NCBI GenBank assembly: GCA_033439765.1
Contig: JAULSN010000001.1
Location: forward strand, 1,798,001-1,862,000
Direction: 5' to 3'
DNA: 64,000 nt
DNA from: Lasiosphaeria ovina
Lineage: Eukaryota > Ascomycota > Sordariomycetes > Sordariales > Lasiosphaeriaceae
Shown here in pieces: positions 42,788 to 55,251 of this stretch (its first letter is position 1; each line of letters opens with the position of its first letter). The notes beneath the pieces were generated by a model. That model saw only the letters and a program-made list of their open reading frames with translations. It was not told the DNA's origin and did not search any database. Made by a program: the position numbers and the translations under genes.

Positions 42788-44520
42788 ATGCGTCTCATCA
42801 ACAACAGCACCCTCGCCGTCAAGGGCCCCTTTTTCGGGGCCGACAAGCCAAGCTACTCCATCTTATCGCACACGTGGGGCGACGACGAGCTGAGCTACCA
42901 AGAGATCAGCAGCAACCCCCGGAAGATGTACGAGCACAAGCGCGCTTCCAGAAGATCGTAGCCTTCTGCGCCAAGTCGCTCAAGGCCGGTCACCTCTACG
43001 GCTGGGTCGATACGGTGTGCATCGACAAGACGAGCAGCGCCGAGTTGTCCGAGGCCATCAACTCCATGTTTGCCTGGTACCACCGGGCCGCCATCTGCTT
43101 TGTCTTCCTCGAAGACCTCGTCTCGTCGAAGGACCTGGCCACCCAGTCCCAGAACCTGGCCAGCTGTAGGTGGTTTACCCGCGGCTGGACACTGCAAGAG
43201 TTCCTAGCGCCCAAGCACATCGTCTTCTTCGACACGCAGTGGAGGGAGATCGGCACCAAGGCCCAGCTCGGGTACGAGCTGCACAGGATTACGGGCATTG
43301 ACAGAAACACGCTCAGCGGCCAGCCGCTCGAGCGCCTGAGCGTGGCCCGCCGCATGTGGTGGATATCGCGGCGCAAGACGACACGCGAGGAGGACATCGC
43401 CTACTGCCTGCTGGGCATCTTCGGCATCAACATGCCGCTGCTGTACGGCGAGGGCGAGCGCACCTTTTTGCGCCTCCAGAAGGCCGTCCTGCAAAGCCTG
43501 CACGACCAGTCCATCTTCGCGTGGGACACGGAGAACGCGCACACGCACTGCGACATGGACAAGGTGTCGGGCTACTGGAGCCTTCTGGCGCCGTCGCCGG
43601 CCTTCTTCGAGAACTCGGCGCGGTTCGTGCCGGTGCGCAACCTGCAGGGGCTCGGCGGGTGCGACATCACGGCGCGCGGCGTGTCGATCCGCGGCTTCGT
43701 CAACGACCGCGACTCGCGCATCGCGCTGCAGTTCCGCCCCAAGAGGGAGCCGCTGGTGCTGTGCACGGTGCCCATCGCGCGGCTGCGGCTCGGGCCCATC
43801 GACTACGCGCGCAAGCCGGGGCCCATTGGGCACGTCACCATGTCCGACAGCCTTGCCGCCGACAAGCAAATCTTTGTGCGCACGAGGATCCACGAGGGCG
43901 AGTTCCAGAACAGGTCCCAGATCAACTACATGTATCTGCGGGAGCTGCCGGGCCTCGACTCGGGCTACCGCATCACCGGCTGCTTCTCGCCGTCCGCCTT
44001 CGACCCGGACACGCCGCTGATTCGCGCGTCGCCGTTCCCGCGCCGTATCTGCGGCGCCGTGATAAACTTTGAGGACGTCGTCTACAACGCGTCGCCGCCC
44101 TTCACCGTGATCCTGTACGCCGACGGCGCGACAACAGCGTCCGGTAGCGGCACCAGGAGCGGCACCAGGAGCAGCACTAGCAGCAACAGAAGCAGCAGCG
44201 CGGACCGGCTGTCGCACGACTTCGCCGCCGTCTACCAGCGGCCGCCGATCCCGATCAGGGACCTGTGGCAAAACCACCTCGAGCCGTGGTTCTACGGCGG
44301 CTGCCGCGGCCGGCTCGCCGGCGTCACGGAGCTGCGGCGCGTCTCGCGCGGCGGCGTCTTCGCATGGGAGCTCGCCGCCGACACGTTCGTGCGCGTCGAG
44401 ACGGAGCGCCCCGACGGCGGCTGCGCGGATTTCATTGCTTCGGCGAACATCCGCGCCGGCCTCTGGCGAAACATCACCACGGTCCGTGGCGTGCGCTCGT
44501 CTGGAGATGTCTATTTATGA
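42788..44520 (+). pseudogene. HET-domain (heterokaryon incompatibility) gene with one frameshift
   Basis: The ATG at 42788 opens a typical HET start: MRLINNSTLAVKGPFFG, then YSILSHTWGDDELSYQE. That frame stops at 42959-42961. The rest of the domain continues one frame over from about 42943: FQKIVAFCAKSLKAGHLYGW, VDTVCIDKTSSAELSEAINS, MFAWYHRAAICFVFLEDL, then SCRWFTRGWTLQEFLAPKHI and the downstream REEDIAYCLLGIFGINMPLL plus YGEGERTF. The three HET blocks are complete apart from the shift, which lies in AAGCGCGCTTCCAG. The long C-terminal region (about 350 residues) has no NACHT or repeat domain. HET proteins trigger cell death after non-self fusion. Either the gene is inactive in this strain or the base is a sequencing error; no splice site bypasses it. 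Confidence 0.8.
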
Positions 44521-44729
44521 ACCGTTAGAGGGGAGGTGAGAGAGCAAAAATCACAGGGAAAAGACCAGGGGACCCGAGAGAAGGGCAAGTCTGTTGGGAT
44601 TGCTGACAACCTCTGTCCACAAACTCGACATTGTCAACCATACCACTGCAACGTAACGCAATTTTGACGAATGAAACCGGCGTATAAGAAGTAACCATTC
44701 TATATCAGGCGTGTGCATCTCTGTTCCAA
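44521..44729. other. 3' flank of the HET gene
   Basis: No gene; unique AT-rich DNA before a repeat remnant. Confidence 0.4.
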
Positions 44730-44899
44730 ACAGTCACCAAACCGGGGGGTATCAATCAGAAATACAACAAGGGGGGGGAATCATAATAGCGATTACCGCC
44801 CTTAGCAAAAGAACCTAAGGGCCAGCCGTAAGTTATTATGGTCTTTTAAATCTTGGAAAATCCCCTACCAATCAACAAACATTCAGGGACTGGATTGTA
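44730..44899 (+). mobile_element. TA-flanked TIR element, family 1, 5'-decayed copy
   Basis: AATAGCGATTACCGCCCTTA, GGGCCAGCCGTAAG and CTTTTAAATCTTGGAAAATC align with the complete copy at 47460. The right end CATTCAGGGACTGGATTGTA is intact. The left inverted repeat is not recognisable. A second right-end-like word (TTCAGGGATTGGACTGCA) follows at 44941-44958, suggesting nested or repeated insertion. Confidence 0.6.
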
Positions 44900-45107
44900 T
44901 ATACAACTTGAAGAATAAGAGGTCCCCGCTCTAGGAGCCGTTCAGGGATTGGACTGCAGACCTAGCAATGGTAATGAATATGTATTTAATTCTGATCTTA
45001 AAGTCTTAAACCCGATAACTGGCGCCCATGTGTAGTGAAGGTTCGCCATCCCGCACCAAAACCAAGTCCCGAGAAATCAAAACCAGATTAGGTATTCGCA
45101 TGCCGAC

Positions 45108-46841
45108 TCAAGCTATCCAGAACCACACCCTCTGCACCCAGTTCTTAGGCACGGGCTCAACATCATCGGCACACAGCTCGTCCATCTCCTTCTTGCCCGT
45201 CAACACATCAATGTCCTGCACCGAGCGCGCCCACGGCGTGCGGAACCACAGCTTATGACCAAAATACAGCACGGCAAACGCCGGCAAGGTGATGTACGCA
45301 GCCAAAAAGTCCTGGTAGCTGAAGGGGGCAAAGACCTGAAACCCGTTCGTGATTGTGAGGAGGCCGACGATGCCCAGGACGACCCAGGTGGCGTAGGGCT
45401 GCAGCGGCGTGCGGTAGGGCAGCGTGTGCAGCAGGCCGCGGAAGTCCATGGCGGCGCGGAAGCGCAGGTACGTGACCATGACGACGATCCACGCGATGAA
45501 GCCCGAGATGGTCGACAGGTTGGAGAACCAGGCGAACGCCTTGGCGCCGCCGCTCGACACGTTGAGGTACGCGAGCAGGCTGAACAGCCACGTCACGAGC
45601 ACGGCGGCGTAGGGGACGCCGCGGCGCGACGTGCGCGCGAATACGGCCGGCGCCTGGCCCGCGGCGGCCATCGAGTACAGCACACGGGACCCTGAGTACA
45701 GGAAGGCGTTGCCGGCGGACCAGGCCGACGTCAATATGGCGGCGTTGATGACGTGGTTGAGCCCGCCGATGCCGGCGCGCTGGATGCCGATGACCCACGG
45801 GCTGGCGTTGGCGTTGGACTCGGCCGACAGCAGGTTCGGATCGTCCGACGGCACGATAACACCAATGATGAGCGTGCTAACGCCGTAGAAGATGGCCAGG
45901 CGCCCGAGGAAGCGCCGCGCCGCCTTGGGCAGGTTGCGCCTTGGCGCCACCGTCTCGCCGGCCGCCAGCCCGATCAGCTCGGGCGACGTGATAAAACTGA
46001 ACCCGGCGCGCACAAACGCCGTCCAGTACGCCAGAAACCGTCCCGCGGACCCCGTGGCCACGTACTCCTTCCACGCGCCGGGGTCCTGCCAGTACAGGAA
46101 GCCGATGCGGTGGTGGTTAGGGCCGCCGCCGAGCATGATGACGAGCCCGACGATGATGAGGCCGAGGATGGTGATGAGCTTGATGCTGGCGAACCAGAAC
46201 TCGGCCTCGCCAAACACCTCGACCGCAATAATATTCAGCAGCAGGTTGACGCCCAGGATGATGGTCAGCCACGCGGCCGTCGGCACCGGCGTGTCCCAGT
46301 ACTCGAGCAGGATGGCGCCGGCGGACGCCTCGGCTGCAACCAAGATCGCATATGCATACCAATAATTCCAGCCCGCGGCAAAGGCCAGGCTGGGGTCCAC
46401 GTAGCGGCCGGTGAAGTACGGCAGCGTGATGCCTTTCATGGGCAGGTACGTCGTCATCTCGGCGATGATGTTCATGACGATCCAGACAACGGCCATCATG
46501 GATAGGTACGCCAGCCACAGCGGCGCCGGGCCCACCACGTGCAGGATGCCCCCGGACCCGACAAAGAGGCCCGTTCCGATGCTGTGTTGTGCATGCCGTG
46601 TTAGTTAAACCAATCCGGTACCCGACCAACGTTTGGCCGAGACGTGAGACAAGAGGAACAGAACTCACGCGCCACCCAACGCCAGGAACTGAATGTGCCG
46701 GCTCTTGAGCCCGCGCTGCAGCTGCGAATCGCGGTCGAGCGAGATGGCGCCGTCAATGATGTGGTGCGAGTTGCCGTCGCCGTCGCCGTTGGCTGACCCG
46801 CCTAGCCCGCCGGCGCCCTCTTCGTCTTTGCCCTCCTTCAT
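45108..46841 (-). CDS. amino acid permease (fungal YAT/APC family), 548 aa
   Basis: Join of 46669-46841 and 45108-46581. The 87-bp intron interrupts the first transmembrane segment (LALGGA|IGTGLFVGSG) and keeps frame. The start is the ATG at 46841, after which a hydrophilic Gly/Asp-rich tail precedes RGLKSRHIQFLALGGAIGTG, the signature entry of this family. About twelve hydrophobic segments follow, among them WLAYLSMMAVVWIVMNIIAE, AAWLTIILGVNLLLNIIAVE, IKLITILGLIIVGLVIMLGG, the substrate-site region FVRAGFSFITSPELIGLAAG ETVAPRRNLPKA, and WIVVMVTYLRFRAAM. The ending FRTPWARSVQDIDVLTGKKE is typical of plasma membrane amino acid permeases. Substrate specificity cannot be read from the sequence. 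The gene is bracketed by two copies of the family 1 TIR element. Confidence 0.93.
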
Positions 46842-47459
46842 GTCCGCGCGACGATCGCCTCCAATTCCGTCGTGATATTTGATGAATGTGTCGTTCTCTC
46901 AGCGACCAATTGCTTCCATAAAGATGTCGTTCGTTTCCGGATTAGGAAATTCCTAGCTCTAATCAATAGGAATACAGGATGCGGAGCAAAGGCGGTTGGT
47001 GGTAATTGTTGCGTCCTAGAGTACTCTAGACCTGGCCTGGTGTTCTCGCCGATGACGTTGCCGATCTGCACGAAAAGCAGAGAAGATGGGGGCTGCCGGG
47101 TGTGCCCCCATATAATACTGATCGGCTGTCATTTTCATCGCTTCGGGATGTTACCTGGCAATCGTTGGCCGATAGTGAGAATGATAGTGAGAGTGGTGAG
47201 GGGTTGTAGCACATCGCTCCTTCGGAGGTGCCGTTGACTCCTAGTCGCCTTCTTTTCCTGCGGAGAAAAAAAGTCGTGCAACGGTGAAGAGCGGGGACCC
47301 TGCTAACTCGAGTAGGCATCTGCTAAGCCTGGAAACCCCCCCCCCCCCCCAAGCCCGGGGATTCTTTGGGTTTGTCGGGTTTGACAGCTCCAAATGGATA
47401 CCGAGTGTGACCTTGCCCGGATCCAGGCGGTAAACCGTCGGCCAAACAAGGTGACAGCG
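46842..47459. other. permease upstream region
   Basis: Promoter side of the permease; a run of about 16 C at 47335-47350 is the only distinct feature. Confidence 0.5.
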
Positions 47460-47708
47460 TACAATCCAATCCCTGAATGTTTGTTGGCGTGGTACTTATG
47501 AAGGAAAAGAAAATAACAAATGAACCGGCCAGGAAGGGTCTTTAATACTTATTTCTAGAGAAGGAATAGACCTCTATGGTTCCAAAATATGGATTTAAAT
47601 AGCTATTGCCTCCCTTGGCGAAAAACCTTTACGGCGAGTCGTAAGATTCTAAGACTATTTGGATCTTGGAAAGTACCACGCCAAGAAACATTCGGGGATT
47701 GGATTGTA
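47460..47708 (+). mobile_element. TA-flanked TIR element, family 1, complete copy, 249 bp
   Basis: The left end TACAATCCAATCCCTGAATG continues TTTGTTGGCGTGGTACTT, and the right end is its reverse complement over 38 bases with two mismatches. TA at both ends fits a Tc1/mariner-type TA target duplication. There is no coding capacity; the inside is AT-rich with TTGCCTCCCTTGGCGAAAAA near the middle. Classed as a MITE; related remnants lie at 26.0, 26.4 and 44.7 kb. Confidence 0.8.
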
Positions 47709-48246
47709 CATCGGCTACTTGCGGGTCTGGCAGGCCGGAGACGCAGCGTTATCGCGGCTGTAGCCAACCGCGTGTTCTCGAGGTGATACGCGTGAGGTCT
47801 ATGTCTGAGAAAAATCTTGTGATCTTCACAAGGAAGAGCCGATAATAACACTCACACCAGGAATCCGTTGGTATTTTGACCAACGTATGCGACGCTAAAT
47901 TCAATGCCCTTCTCTAGTCAAGACCAAGTATCTTTTACCATCCTAAATCAGAGACTCGTCTATCAAATCTTGAACCATCTAAACCCATCCTTGCCAGAGG
48001 CTCCCCAAAATTACAAAATCTAAGCCGCCAGACAACCATGCGCTAATATCCCGAGTCTCCTGCGTACCGCCTTGATTAACTACCGACCCTGTCCCCTCAG
48101 TCATGTATCGTCATGACCGGCCCCATGGGTGACCTTGAGAGTGTAAAGGGCCGCAGGGCTCATACACCCCGTCGAAGCTAGAGGCCCATGCAGCGATCGG
48201 GTTAAGCGAGCCCTGTAAACCCCGACCACAATGCAAGACCGAATGC
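47709..48246. other. intergenic, no supported gene
   Basis: No frame with features; probably the 3' flank of the ThrE/Prm10-like gene. Confidence 0.5.
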
Positions 48247-51128
48247 TCAAAAACTAAAGAGGCCGCTCCTCCGCTTACCAAACGGATATATGATCAGAGC
48301 GCTGAGAGAAAGCCCGACTGAGATACCAATGGCTACCTGGATGACGCTGAACAAGACGTTGAACGACGTGCTGTTCAAGTCGGTCGTCTCCGTCGTGGTA
48401 TACGAGCCGTTGATGACGGTGCCGTTGGCCAGGAGTGTCTCGTTGCGCGTGATCTGGTCCGCGCTCGTCACGCCACTCAAAAGGGAGCCACCCACGGCCA
48501 GGCCCGACGGCACCTGCACAAAGATGGCAGGCAGCATGGCGGCTGCTGCCAATCCGTATCCAACCCTGCGGACATACTTCGTGAGAGGCGTGGTACTGCT
48601 GTTGGTCTTCTCGCGACCCATTTCGACGTCCAAATCGTCCGAGTCGGTAGTCACCGAGTAGAAGTTGGCGCGCCGCTTCTTCTTCCCAGTGAACAGATGA
48701 GCTCGGGGCTCAATATATCGCTCCCAGATGTCCAGCATCTGGTTCTGCACGTAACGGCCGCACCGGGAGTAAAGGTTCGCCATGACTCCGATGCAGAGGG
48801 CGCCGAGCGAGCTCGAGAGTGTGCTGGTCCCCTTAAAGTGCCTTGCCGAGAAGCTGCTGACGCAGTATCCAGCCAAGGAAATAAACACCATAACTGCAGC
48901 CGACATTAGTACTCGTTACATGGGATAAAAGCCTGAGCGGCTTGGCATAGAGTTTAAAGGGAAGGGGGGTCAGTCAACATACCCGGGGTCTGCTTCCACT
49001 TGGACTGGTTTATCACGCATAAACACAGCGTGAAGGGCAAGACGAAGAGAAGATAGTAGTTTTGGCCGGGCCTCTGGTAATACCATTCCTCCCTCGTCGA
49101 GCAGTGGACGTCGCTAACGGCGTTTTCGTCGATATACCCGTATATGACGGACCCAATCGTTATCCCGTAGCCCAGGAAGAGAGAATAGATGAGTGCGTAG
49201 ACCATGCGCACAGACCCGGATATGATTTGGTGACTTTGGAGTTCCAGACTCGCACAGAGAACGAGGTAACCGGGCAGGATCAGGGCTATTGACGACTGGG
49301 CAAGGGCCGAGAAGCAGAAGATGGACCCGCCTTGTATTGAGCCGAAAACCCGCGAGAGGAATGAGGTGAGGACTGCGGCCGTAATCTCGAAGACGTTGGC
49401 GTACAGCTCGTTGGTGGGTGCGAGTCGTAGCTGCAGGAATCCAACCATGCAGCCAAGTATGAAGCAGATGGGCATGTCAACATAGCGACCCTCGAAGCCG
49501 AACGGGGCGACGAATGCGGACGCTAAACCAAAAATCAGTATTCGGAACCACACCGCAAACTTCTGCTGCCGGCCCATGACCTCCTTGAGCTTGGTTGTGG
49601 CTTCATCGACGCCCATGAGGTCATGCACGACCTGTTTGTAGATCTCATGGACGTCACGCAGACGGCCAAGATCAAGGCCCCCTGGGGCGCGCACAATCTT
49701 GACCTCCGTGGTGTGCGTGTTGCTGTCGTCGAAAGATATGATCATCGTGCCGGGCAGGTACAAGAACTGGCCCTCGATGCCGAGAACCCGAGCCGACATG
49801 GTCATATAAGCCTCGAGACGATGGGTTGGGGCGCCATACATCATCAAGGCATAGCATAGTTTCATCAGGTACTGATGTCGGCTGATTATTTCGGCTATGT
49901 GCTTGGTGATGCGGAATTCTTTGAGATTCTGTCTTGACTTTGACTGTTTCCTTGTTCGTTCTTTTTCTTGCTTTAACTTGTTAGAGACAACCCCGGAGAT
50001 GTCGTTGGATGCAGGAGCAGCAAATATGAAGGATGACTCCATCAATCCCGCCAATGTGCTACCCGAGAAAGACCGCGACCCCAGCCCGGGCCGACCGCGC
50101 GGGGTTCCTGGCCTCGAGGTAGGGGGGGTACTGGACGGTGTCTGGTTGGGTGTCAAGCTTGGGGTGCTTGCACCAGTCGACTCGTTACCTAGTCCGCCAT
50201 TCTTCTCGTCTGTGTTGTACAACTTGAGCAAGTTGCCCAGAATGCCGCCCTTATATGAATGGGGCCGCGGGATGTATTCCTGGTCATCGGGGATCGGGGT
50301 AGCCGTGCCGGACCGATCGCCAGAGCCGGGGGCGAATATAGGGCTGGGGCGGGGAGGGGGGTGGGCAAAGGGAGTCACGCGGCACGTATGAGAGCCCTTA
50401 TACGAGCGCGTATGAGATCTCACAAGGTCGTTGGCTGCTTCCTGCGGTCGTTTACGCGGCCTGAGACCGGCCGATTCTGCATGGATAGCAAAGTCTTGGC
50501 TTTCGGTGCCCGTCACCCGGGACTCGGGCTCCCCAAGCAAGGCGTCAGCATCGAAGGGACTATCATCATCGGACCGAGATGTCCTCCTAGAACCTGGGAT
50601 CGAAGATGTTCCCACAGCAAACGCAAGCCGGTCGGCACGGTCCTTGGCCTCCACTTCGGACGGATGCGACGCCAAGACTTGGTCTGTTGGACTGTCGATG
50701 GCGGCCGGCTTGCGCAGTACGGGACGCGGCTTGCTTGGCGGCACTGGGCTGCCAGAGCGATGAGGGTGCAGAATCTTTTCCAGTGCAGCAGTGATCTCGG
50801 CCCGGTTAAAAGACTCGCGCTTTGCGGGACCTTCCGACTCTAAGGGCGTCGAACCACTAGACCTGTCGTGGCCCGGGGACATGGAGAAGTAGTCCAAGCC
50901 CTCGAGTTGGCTGTCTCCTGGCGTGACTTGAGGGGCCGCTGATGTGGTATCTCCCGGCTGCGAGTGCGACTCGTTTGCAAAGCCGACTTTCTTCTTTTCC
51001 TTGCTCTTTTGGGGTTGACCATCCTCCCCTTGCCGCTGCGGTGGCGCTACATGCTGTTCCTGGTGTTCCTGGCGTTCGTCGCTTCCATTGCCTGCGGGCG
51101 AGTAACCGGCTGACGACGGCGACGCCAT
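48247..51128 (-). CDS. ThrE/Prm10-type membrane protein (DUF1212 plus DUF3815 type), 930 aa
   Basis: Join of 48983-51128 and 48247-48893; the 89-bp intron keeps frame (KQTPG|VMVFISLAG). The start is the ATG at 51128 in perfect context (GCCGCCATGGC). Residues 1-400 are a disordered, Ser/Pro-rich cytosolic region with basic Arg/Lys clusters. From about 400 the ThrE fold begins: ISRHQYLMKLCYALMMYGAP, THRLEAYMTMSARVLGIEGQ, FLYLPGTMIISFDDSNTHTT, then GLDLGRLRDVHEIYKQVVHD. About ten hydrophobic segments follow, including ILIFGLASAFVAPFGFEGRY, MVYALIYSLFLGYGITIGSV and, in exon 2, VMVFISLAGYCVSSFSARHF and SVIQVAIGISVGLSLSALII. Yeast Prm10 is pheromone-regulated, and bacterial ThrE exports threonine and serine; function here is inferred only. 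Confidence 0.9.
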
Positions 51129-53101
51129 GGCGGCGAGAAGAATGTCTCTTGTGGACAAAAACAAGCCTGTACTGGTCCAGCCGAACCCGAATATGGAAAT
51201 TGGGCCTGGCTCTGGATCTTGTCGTCGATCTTTCTATGCTGTGGCGTATGCCAGGGCAAGAAGGCACTGCAGTGCTCCTCGACTTGACCTCTCGATCCCG
51301 TACTAAAACGAGCGGGGAAGAGAAAAATTGTAAAAGCAAAGCAAAGCAAAAATAAATAAATAAATAAATAAAATAAAAAAGCTTAAAAAAAAACGAGTGT
51401 CAGGAGGATGTTACCGCAGTACCTCTTTCCTCCCAGAAAAGTGTTGCCGATCACAACGTTGAGTCTGGGATTGCAAGCATGTGGCATGTGTATCGACAGT
51501 GGATGTTCGATACGCGGCCGGTTGACCTTCAACAAAGAGGCGCGGGGTAGGACAAAGATGCAGCGACAGCAAAGAGGATTTGGCAGGGCGAAGTGGTTTT
51601 GTCCAGCCTGAGGTGAGAGGTGTGGACCCTGACAGCCGGTTAACAAAGATGGGGGGCGGTTCTCGACTTCCTGACGAGGCCTTCTCTCCACTTTGTCATG
51701 GATATAAGCGGGCAGGCGCAGACACTGCCGGAGTCGCACTCTGGATGCCAAAATGCACGCTCGGCGGAGACGGCGAAAGGGGGGCAGGAGGGATCTGCCT
51801 GCACCGAACCTGCGGGACATGGATGCGAAGAGAAGATTGCGTCAAGGGTGGAGCAAGAAAAGCTTTAAGCTGCCTTGCAGCGAGGAAGGCGCCTTCCATT
51901 ACGAGCTTTTCGGCTTCCTCCAATGTTCCGCGCACTTTGCACTTGCCGTGCTGCGGGAAGATGGAAAATTTGAGTTTGCCGTTCCTGCGGAATGCAGCCT
52001 TTTAGCTTTTCTGGCCCGTCCATTGCGTCCAGTAGCCCGGGTTAGGGCAGCAATACTCTCTCTCGCCGTCGCAAAAAACATGCCAGAGTCGGCTCTAATA
52101 ATAGCTTGGCCAGCTTGTCAATTGCGCCAGTCACGCTGCCCGCCGTGTTCTCGGGCAGTGAAGTGATCGACAGTTAGCCGCCACCACGGTGGGCTGTCAA
52201 GATTCGATTTTGCGGCATATGTGGATCTTGACTGCAGGCCAGGGCAACAGAGAGCTAAGCTAAGGTATTCCGTACCTATGTCATAACCTTCAGGCCGAGG
52301 AAGTAGCAACTTTTGTCGGGACTACCGGCTCGAGCAAAAAAATTACTCACTGCAATGGGCTTCCGACAAGTTCGTATCTCGACGACTTTGTTGCTCACGA
52401 ATACCAGCCGCTGTTGGCCACTGGTGGCCGCTGTCGAGTCGCCGGATCTACGGGTGAATAGCCATCCAACGCCCTGGACCCGATTGACTCGGCAGGTGGG
52501 GATCAGGAACAATGGGAACCCGGTTGGTGCCGGGCTCGACTTTTGCCCAAACGCGCGTAGTGGCGATCCACATAGCTGGTGCGACAATCGCACCATCAGA
52601 CGATAAGGCGATGGACATCCATGTGTTTGGGGTGTGGCATGCCGTTTCAATGAATGGAGTCTGTTTTCCAGGTTCAGTCAACTTGATGCAGATGCGGCTG
52701 AAGTTCAGGGCTGCCAGGCACCTTAAAACATGCCCCTGCCCCACCTGCCTCTCCTATCGTAATTACATTACTGTACGGAAAGGGAGAAAGGCCCAGGCCT
52801 CTCGAAAAAGCAATATGGCCCGATTGAGCGTCGGCCACTCGAATTGAGAGAAGGTTCCAGTCCCTCAATCCCAAAATTCGCACCCCATCTAAAATCTCCA
52901 AGTTGATGTGATCGGAACAGCACTGGTACAGCTTCCATGCATTCGTTGCAATATTATAACATTATGTGCAGGTTTCTATGAACACGCCATTTATTTTGTT
53001 TCAGCAATTCTCCACATCGTCAAGATCCCCACCCTGCGCCTCCACCGTACACATAATCGGTTGACGGCGCGCTTCATAGGATCCAGGGCGACAAATGCAA
53101 T
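51129..53101. other. 2-kb intergenic region
   Basis: Leader and promoter of the ThrE/Prm10-like gene on the left, 3' flank of the G1 peptidase on the right. Frames up to 145 codons overlap on both strands without motifs. Confidence 0.5.
51350..51374. repeat. (AAAT)n microsatellite
   Basis: Five to six AAAT units, preceded by (GCAAA)3 and followed by A-rich DNA, about 220 bases upstream of the ThrE/Prm10-like start. Confidence 0.9.
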
Positions 53102-54005
53102 CTAGGGTGATGACACGACAAAGGTCGAATCATCGTACCTCGACGACGCGCATGCTATGGCGCCGTCAATGTCTTGAAGCTGTACCATGGCGGCTCCGTT
53201 GATGCCGATCCGCCTCCCCCTACTCGTCACGGCAGCCGTCTCCTCGAACCAGACGTCGGAGAACTTGGCCAAGGCAACTTGGCCCTTCGCGTCGTAAAAG
53301 TCCTCAACTATCCATTCAGCATCCTGGCCACACAACCTGGGCCCGTTCGAGATGGTCAGGACCATCATGTATCCTCTTTGCGCGTTGGTGATGACCACTT
53401 TGCCTGATGTCGGCGAGCTCGTCGTGATGTTGACCGAAATCCAGTCGCCGGCTTTGACCGGGAGACCGTTGATGGTGTAGGCCGAGTCGGGGTACCATTC
53501 CCACCACGCCGAAGCACTTTGGCCGCCGTTCGAGTTGACCTGCAGACAGAATATCAGCCCCTGAATCGATCGATCACTGAGACGCCGAGGTTTTGCATCA
53601 TACAATGGTAGTCACGCCCGCCTGCAGCAAGGCTTGTTTGCAGCTTGCACCATCAATGCCCACCCACGCAGCGGCGAACTGTGGGGCCGGCACGTTCGAT
53701 CGCAACGTCAAACTCGGCGCCGTGAAGTACCCAAAGACGTTAGTGATCGGATCGGACAAAGTCGAGTGCTGCGATGCACCACACCAGTTTCCGCTGTAGC
53801 TGACACTGTCCCGTTCTGCCCTGGGGCGCACACGTAGCGGGGGGGCGTGCTCGTGGTGTTGCCGGGGCGGGATTGGCACGAATTCGATATCGGAAATGTC
53901 CACATCTTCCCCTCTTTGCTGAGCTGTTGCAGAAAAGCTCAACTCCCCGGCAGCCGTCCAGGTTACCAAGGAAGTGACGAGAAACGAGCGGACAATTGAC
54001 CACAT
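53102..54005 (-). CDS. glutamic endopeptidase family G1 (eqolisin), 279 aa
   Basis: Join of 53604-54005 and 53102-53539; the 64-bp intron keeps frame (GVTTI|VNSNGG). A signal peptide covers residues 1-20 (MWSIVRSFLVTSLVTWTAAG). A propeptide follows, and the mature fold begins about YSGNWCGAS (70-78). The catalytic Gln sits in WVGIDGASCKQALLQAG (Gln128) and the catalytic Glu in AEWIVEDFYD (Glu213), the two residues that define the family. FAAAWVGIDG, WWEWYPDSAY and GDWISVNITT are also well conserved. These secreted enzymes work at strongly acid pH. Length is normal for a preproenzyme. The start context and short intron are ordinary. Confidence 0.93.
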
Positions 54006-55251
54006 GCTTGTGGGAGATCTGGCAGTCCTGACCTTAGGTCCTTGACATCAGAGAGGTCGCAGAATATCAAGAGCCTGGGCAAGGCAAAGCCCCTCTGCCA
54101 ATATCCAGAATTCGGGATTGCTCTCGTTTTGTACCTTTACAACCCGTGGAAGAAGGGGCTCCAGACCGGGGTGCTACCGAACGCGAGCGCGGACATGGCA
54201 GGTTCCCCGGGTTCCTCGTCGACGATTTGCCCGGATCTGCTGTCTCGTTCTCTGCAAAGCCTTCCACGATGTCACCAGGCCTGCCCACCAGCAGCGAGTT
54301 GTACGGTCCAATTTCAGAACCTCCAGCTCTCGACCCATGGTTCTAGGCCAACAAACTTGGCGGAAGCAGGCTTGCGACGACAATATCCAGTTAGAGAGAG
54401 CATCTGCCCAGAAACGCTCCCCGCGAACTTTCCAGCGTGGAGGGGCAAGTGCATCAGGGTTGCATTCTGGAAATTTAGCGAGGTCGCGATCTCGACAGGG
54501 GGTCGGTTCCTAAAATAACCAAACAACCGCGGCGAGAGCGGGCCGGTAGGGACCGCGACACCTGATGTGGAATAACCCCCTTATAACACATTCGATATGT
54601 CCCGAGTCGATGCTGCACAACCAGCTTGCCCCATCCAGAAGCGGCGGCATTTCCGTGGTACCATTCGTGATTCGTCCTTGTGTTGTCGAAATTGACGAAA
54701 GCTCTGACACACTGACACATCAACTGGAAGACGGTCCCCCGGGTAAAGGGCCAGTTGGAGCGACCCCTGTCCAATAGAGCCTGTCCGTCAGGCCTAGTCT
54801 CCAGCGGTGCACGACATCTTGGCACGCTTACCCTTCAAACGAGGCGAGTATGGAGTTCACGAGTATCATCCAGTAAAGGACATATTTATGGATTCTGGAT
54901 TTGCTTCGTTGTCTCAATACCTGGGCAGGCAGTGAACCCAGACACGTCTTCAACCAACATCGTGGTTGATACTGTTGCTTACAGACCTCCTCGCAGGGCC
55001 TAAACGCGGGGCTGTACGCAGTGACCTCCTTGGGCGCTGGATCCTCCGAGGCAGGCAGGGATAGACACGTGTTTGCGGTGTCAATACACACCCCGAGAGC
55101 CCGAAGGCTGAGGTATAACACAGCACGAGCTCGAAGCCAGGCTGATGGTTTCATTTGAAAGCCTCGTTACATGTCGATTTCTACTTCTTCGAAGTTGTTC
55201 GCCCAACCATAAGAAACCGGGTTGGCAAGCATTCATCCCCCCAATTGCGCA
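54006..55251. other. intergenic, no supported gene
   Basis: Overlapping frames of 60-158 codons, none with a motif. Divergent promoters for the G1 peptidase and the SDR-like gene presumably lie here. Confidence 0.5.

Noticed and set aside
43204..44277. 357-codon antisense frame in the HET gene
   Set aside because: Antisense shadow rich in Arg, Val and Ala; the sense strand encodes conserved HET blocks.
45753..46505. 250-codon plus-strand frame antisense to the permease
   Set aside because: Shadow of a GC-rich membrane protein gene; no hydrophobic pattern or motif of its own.
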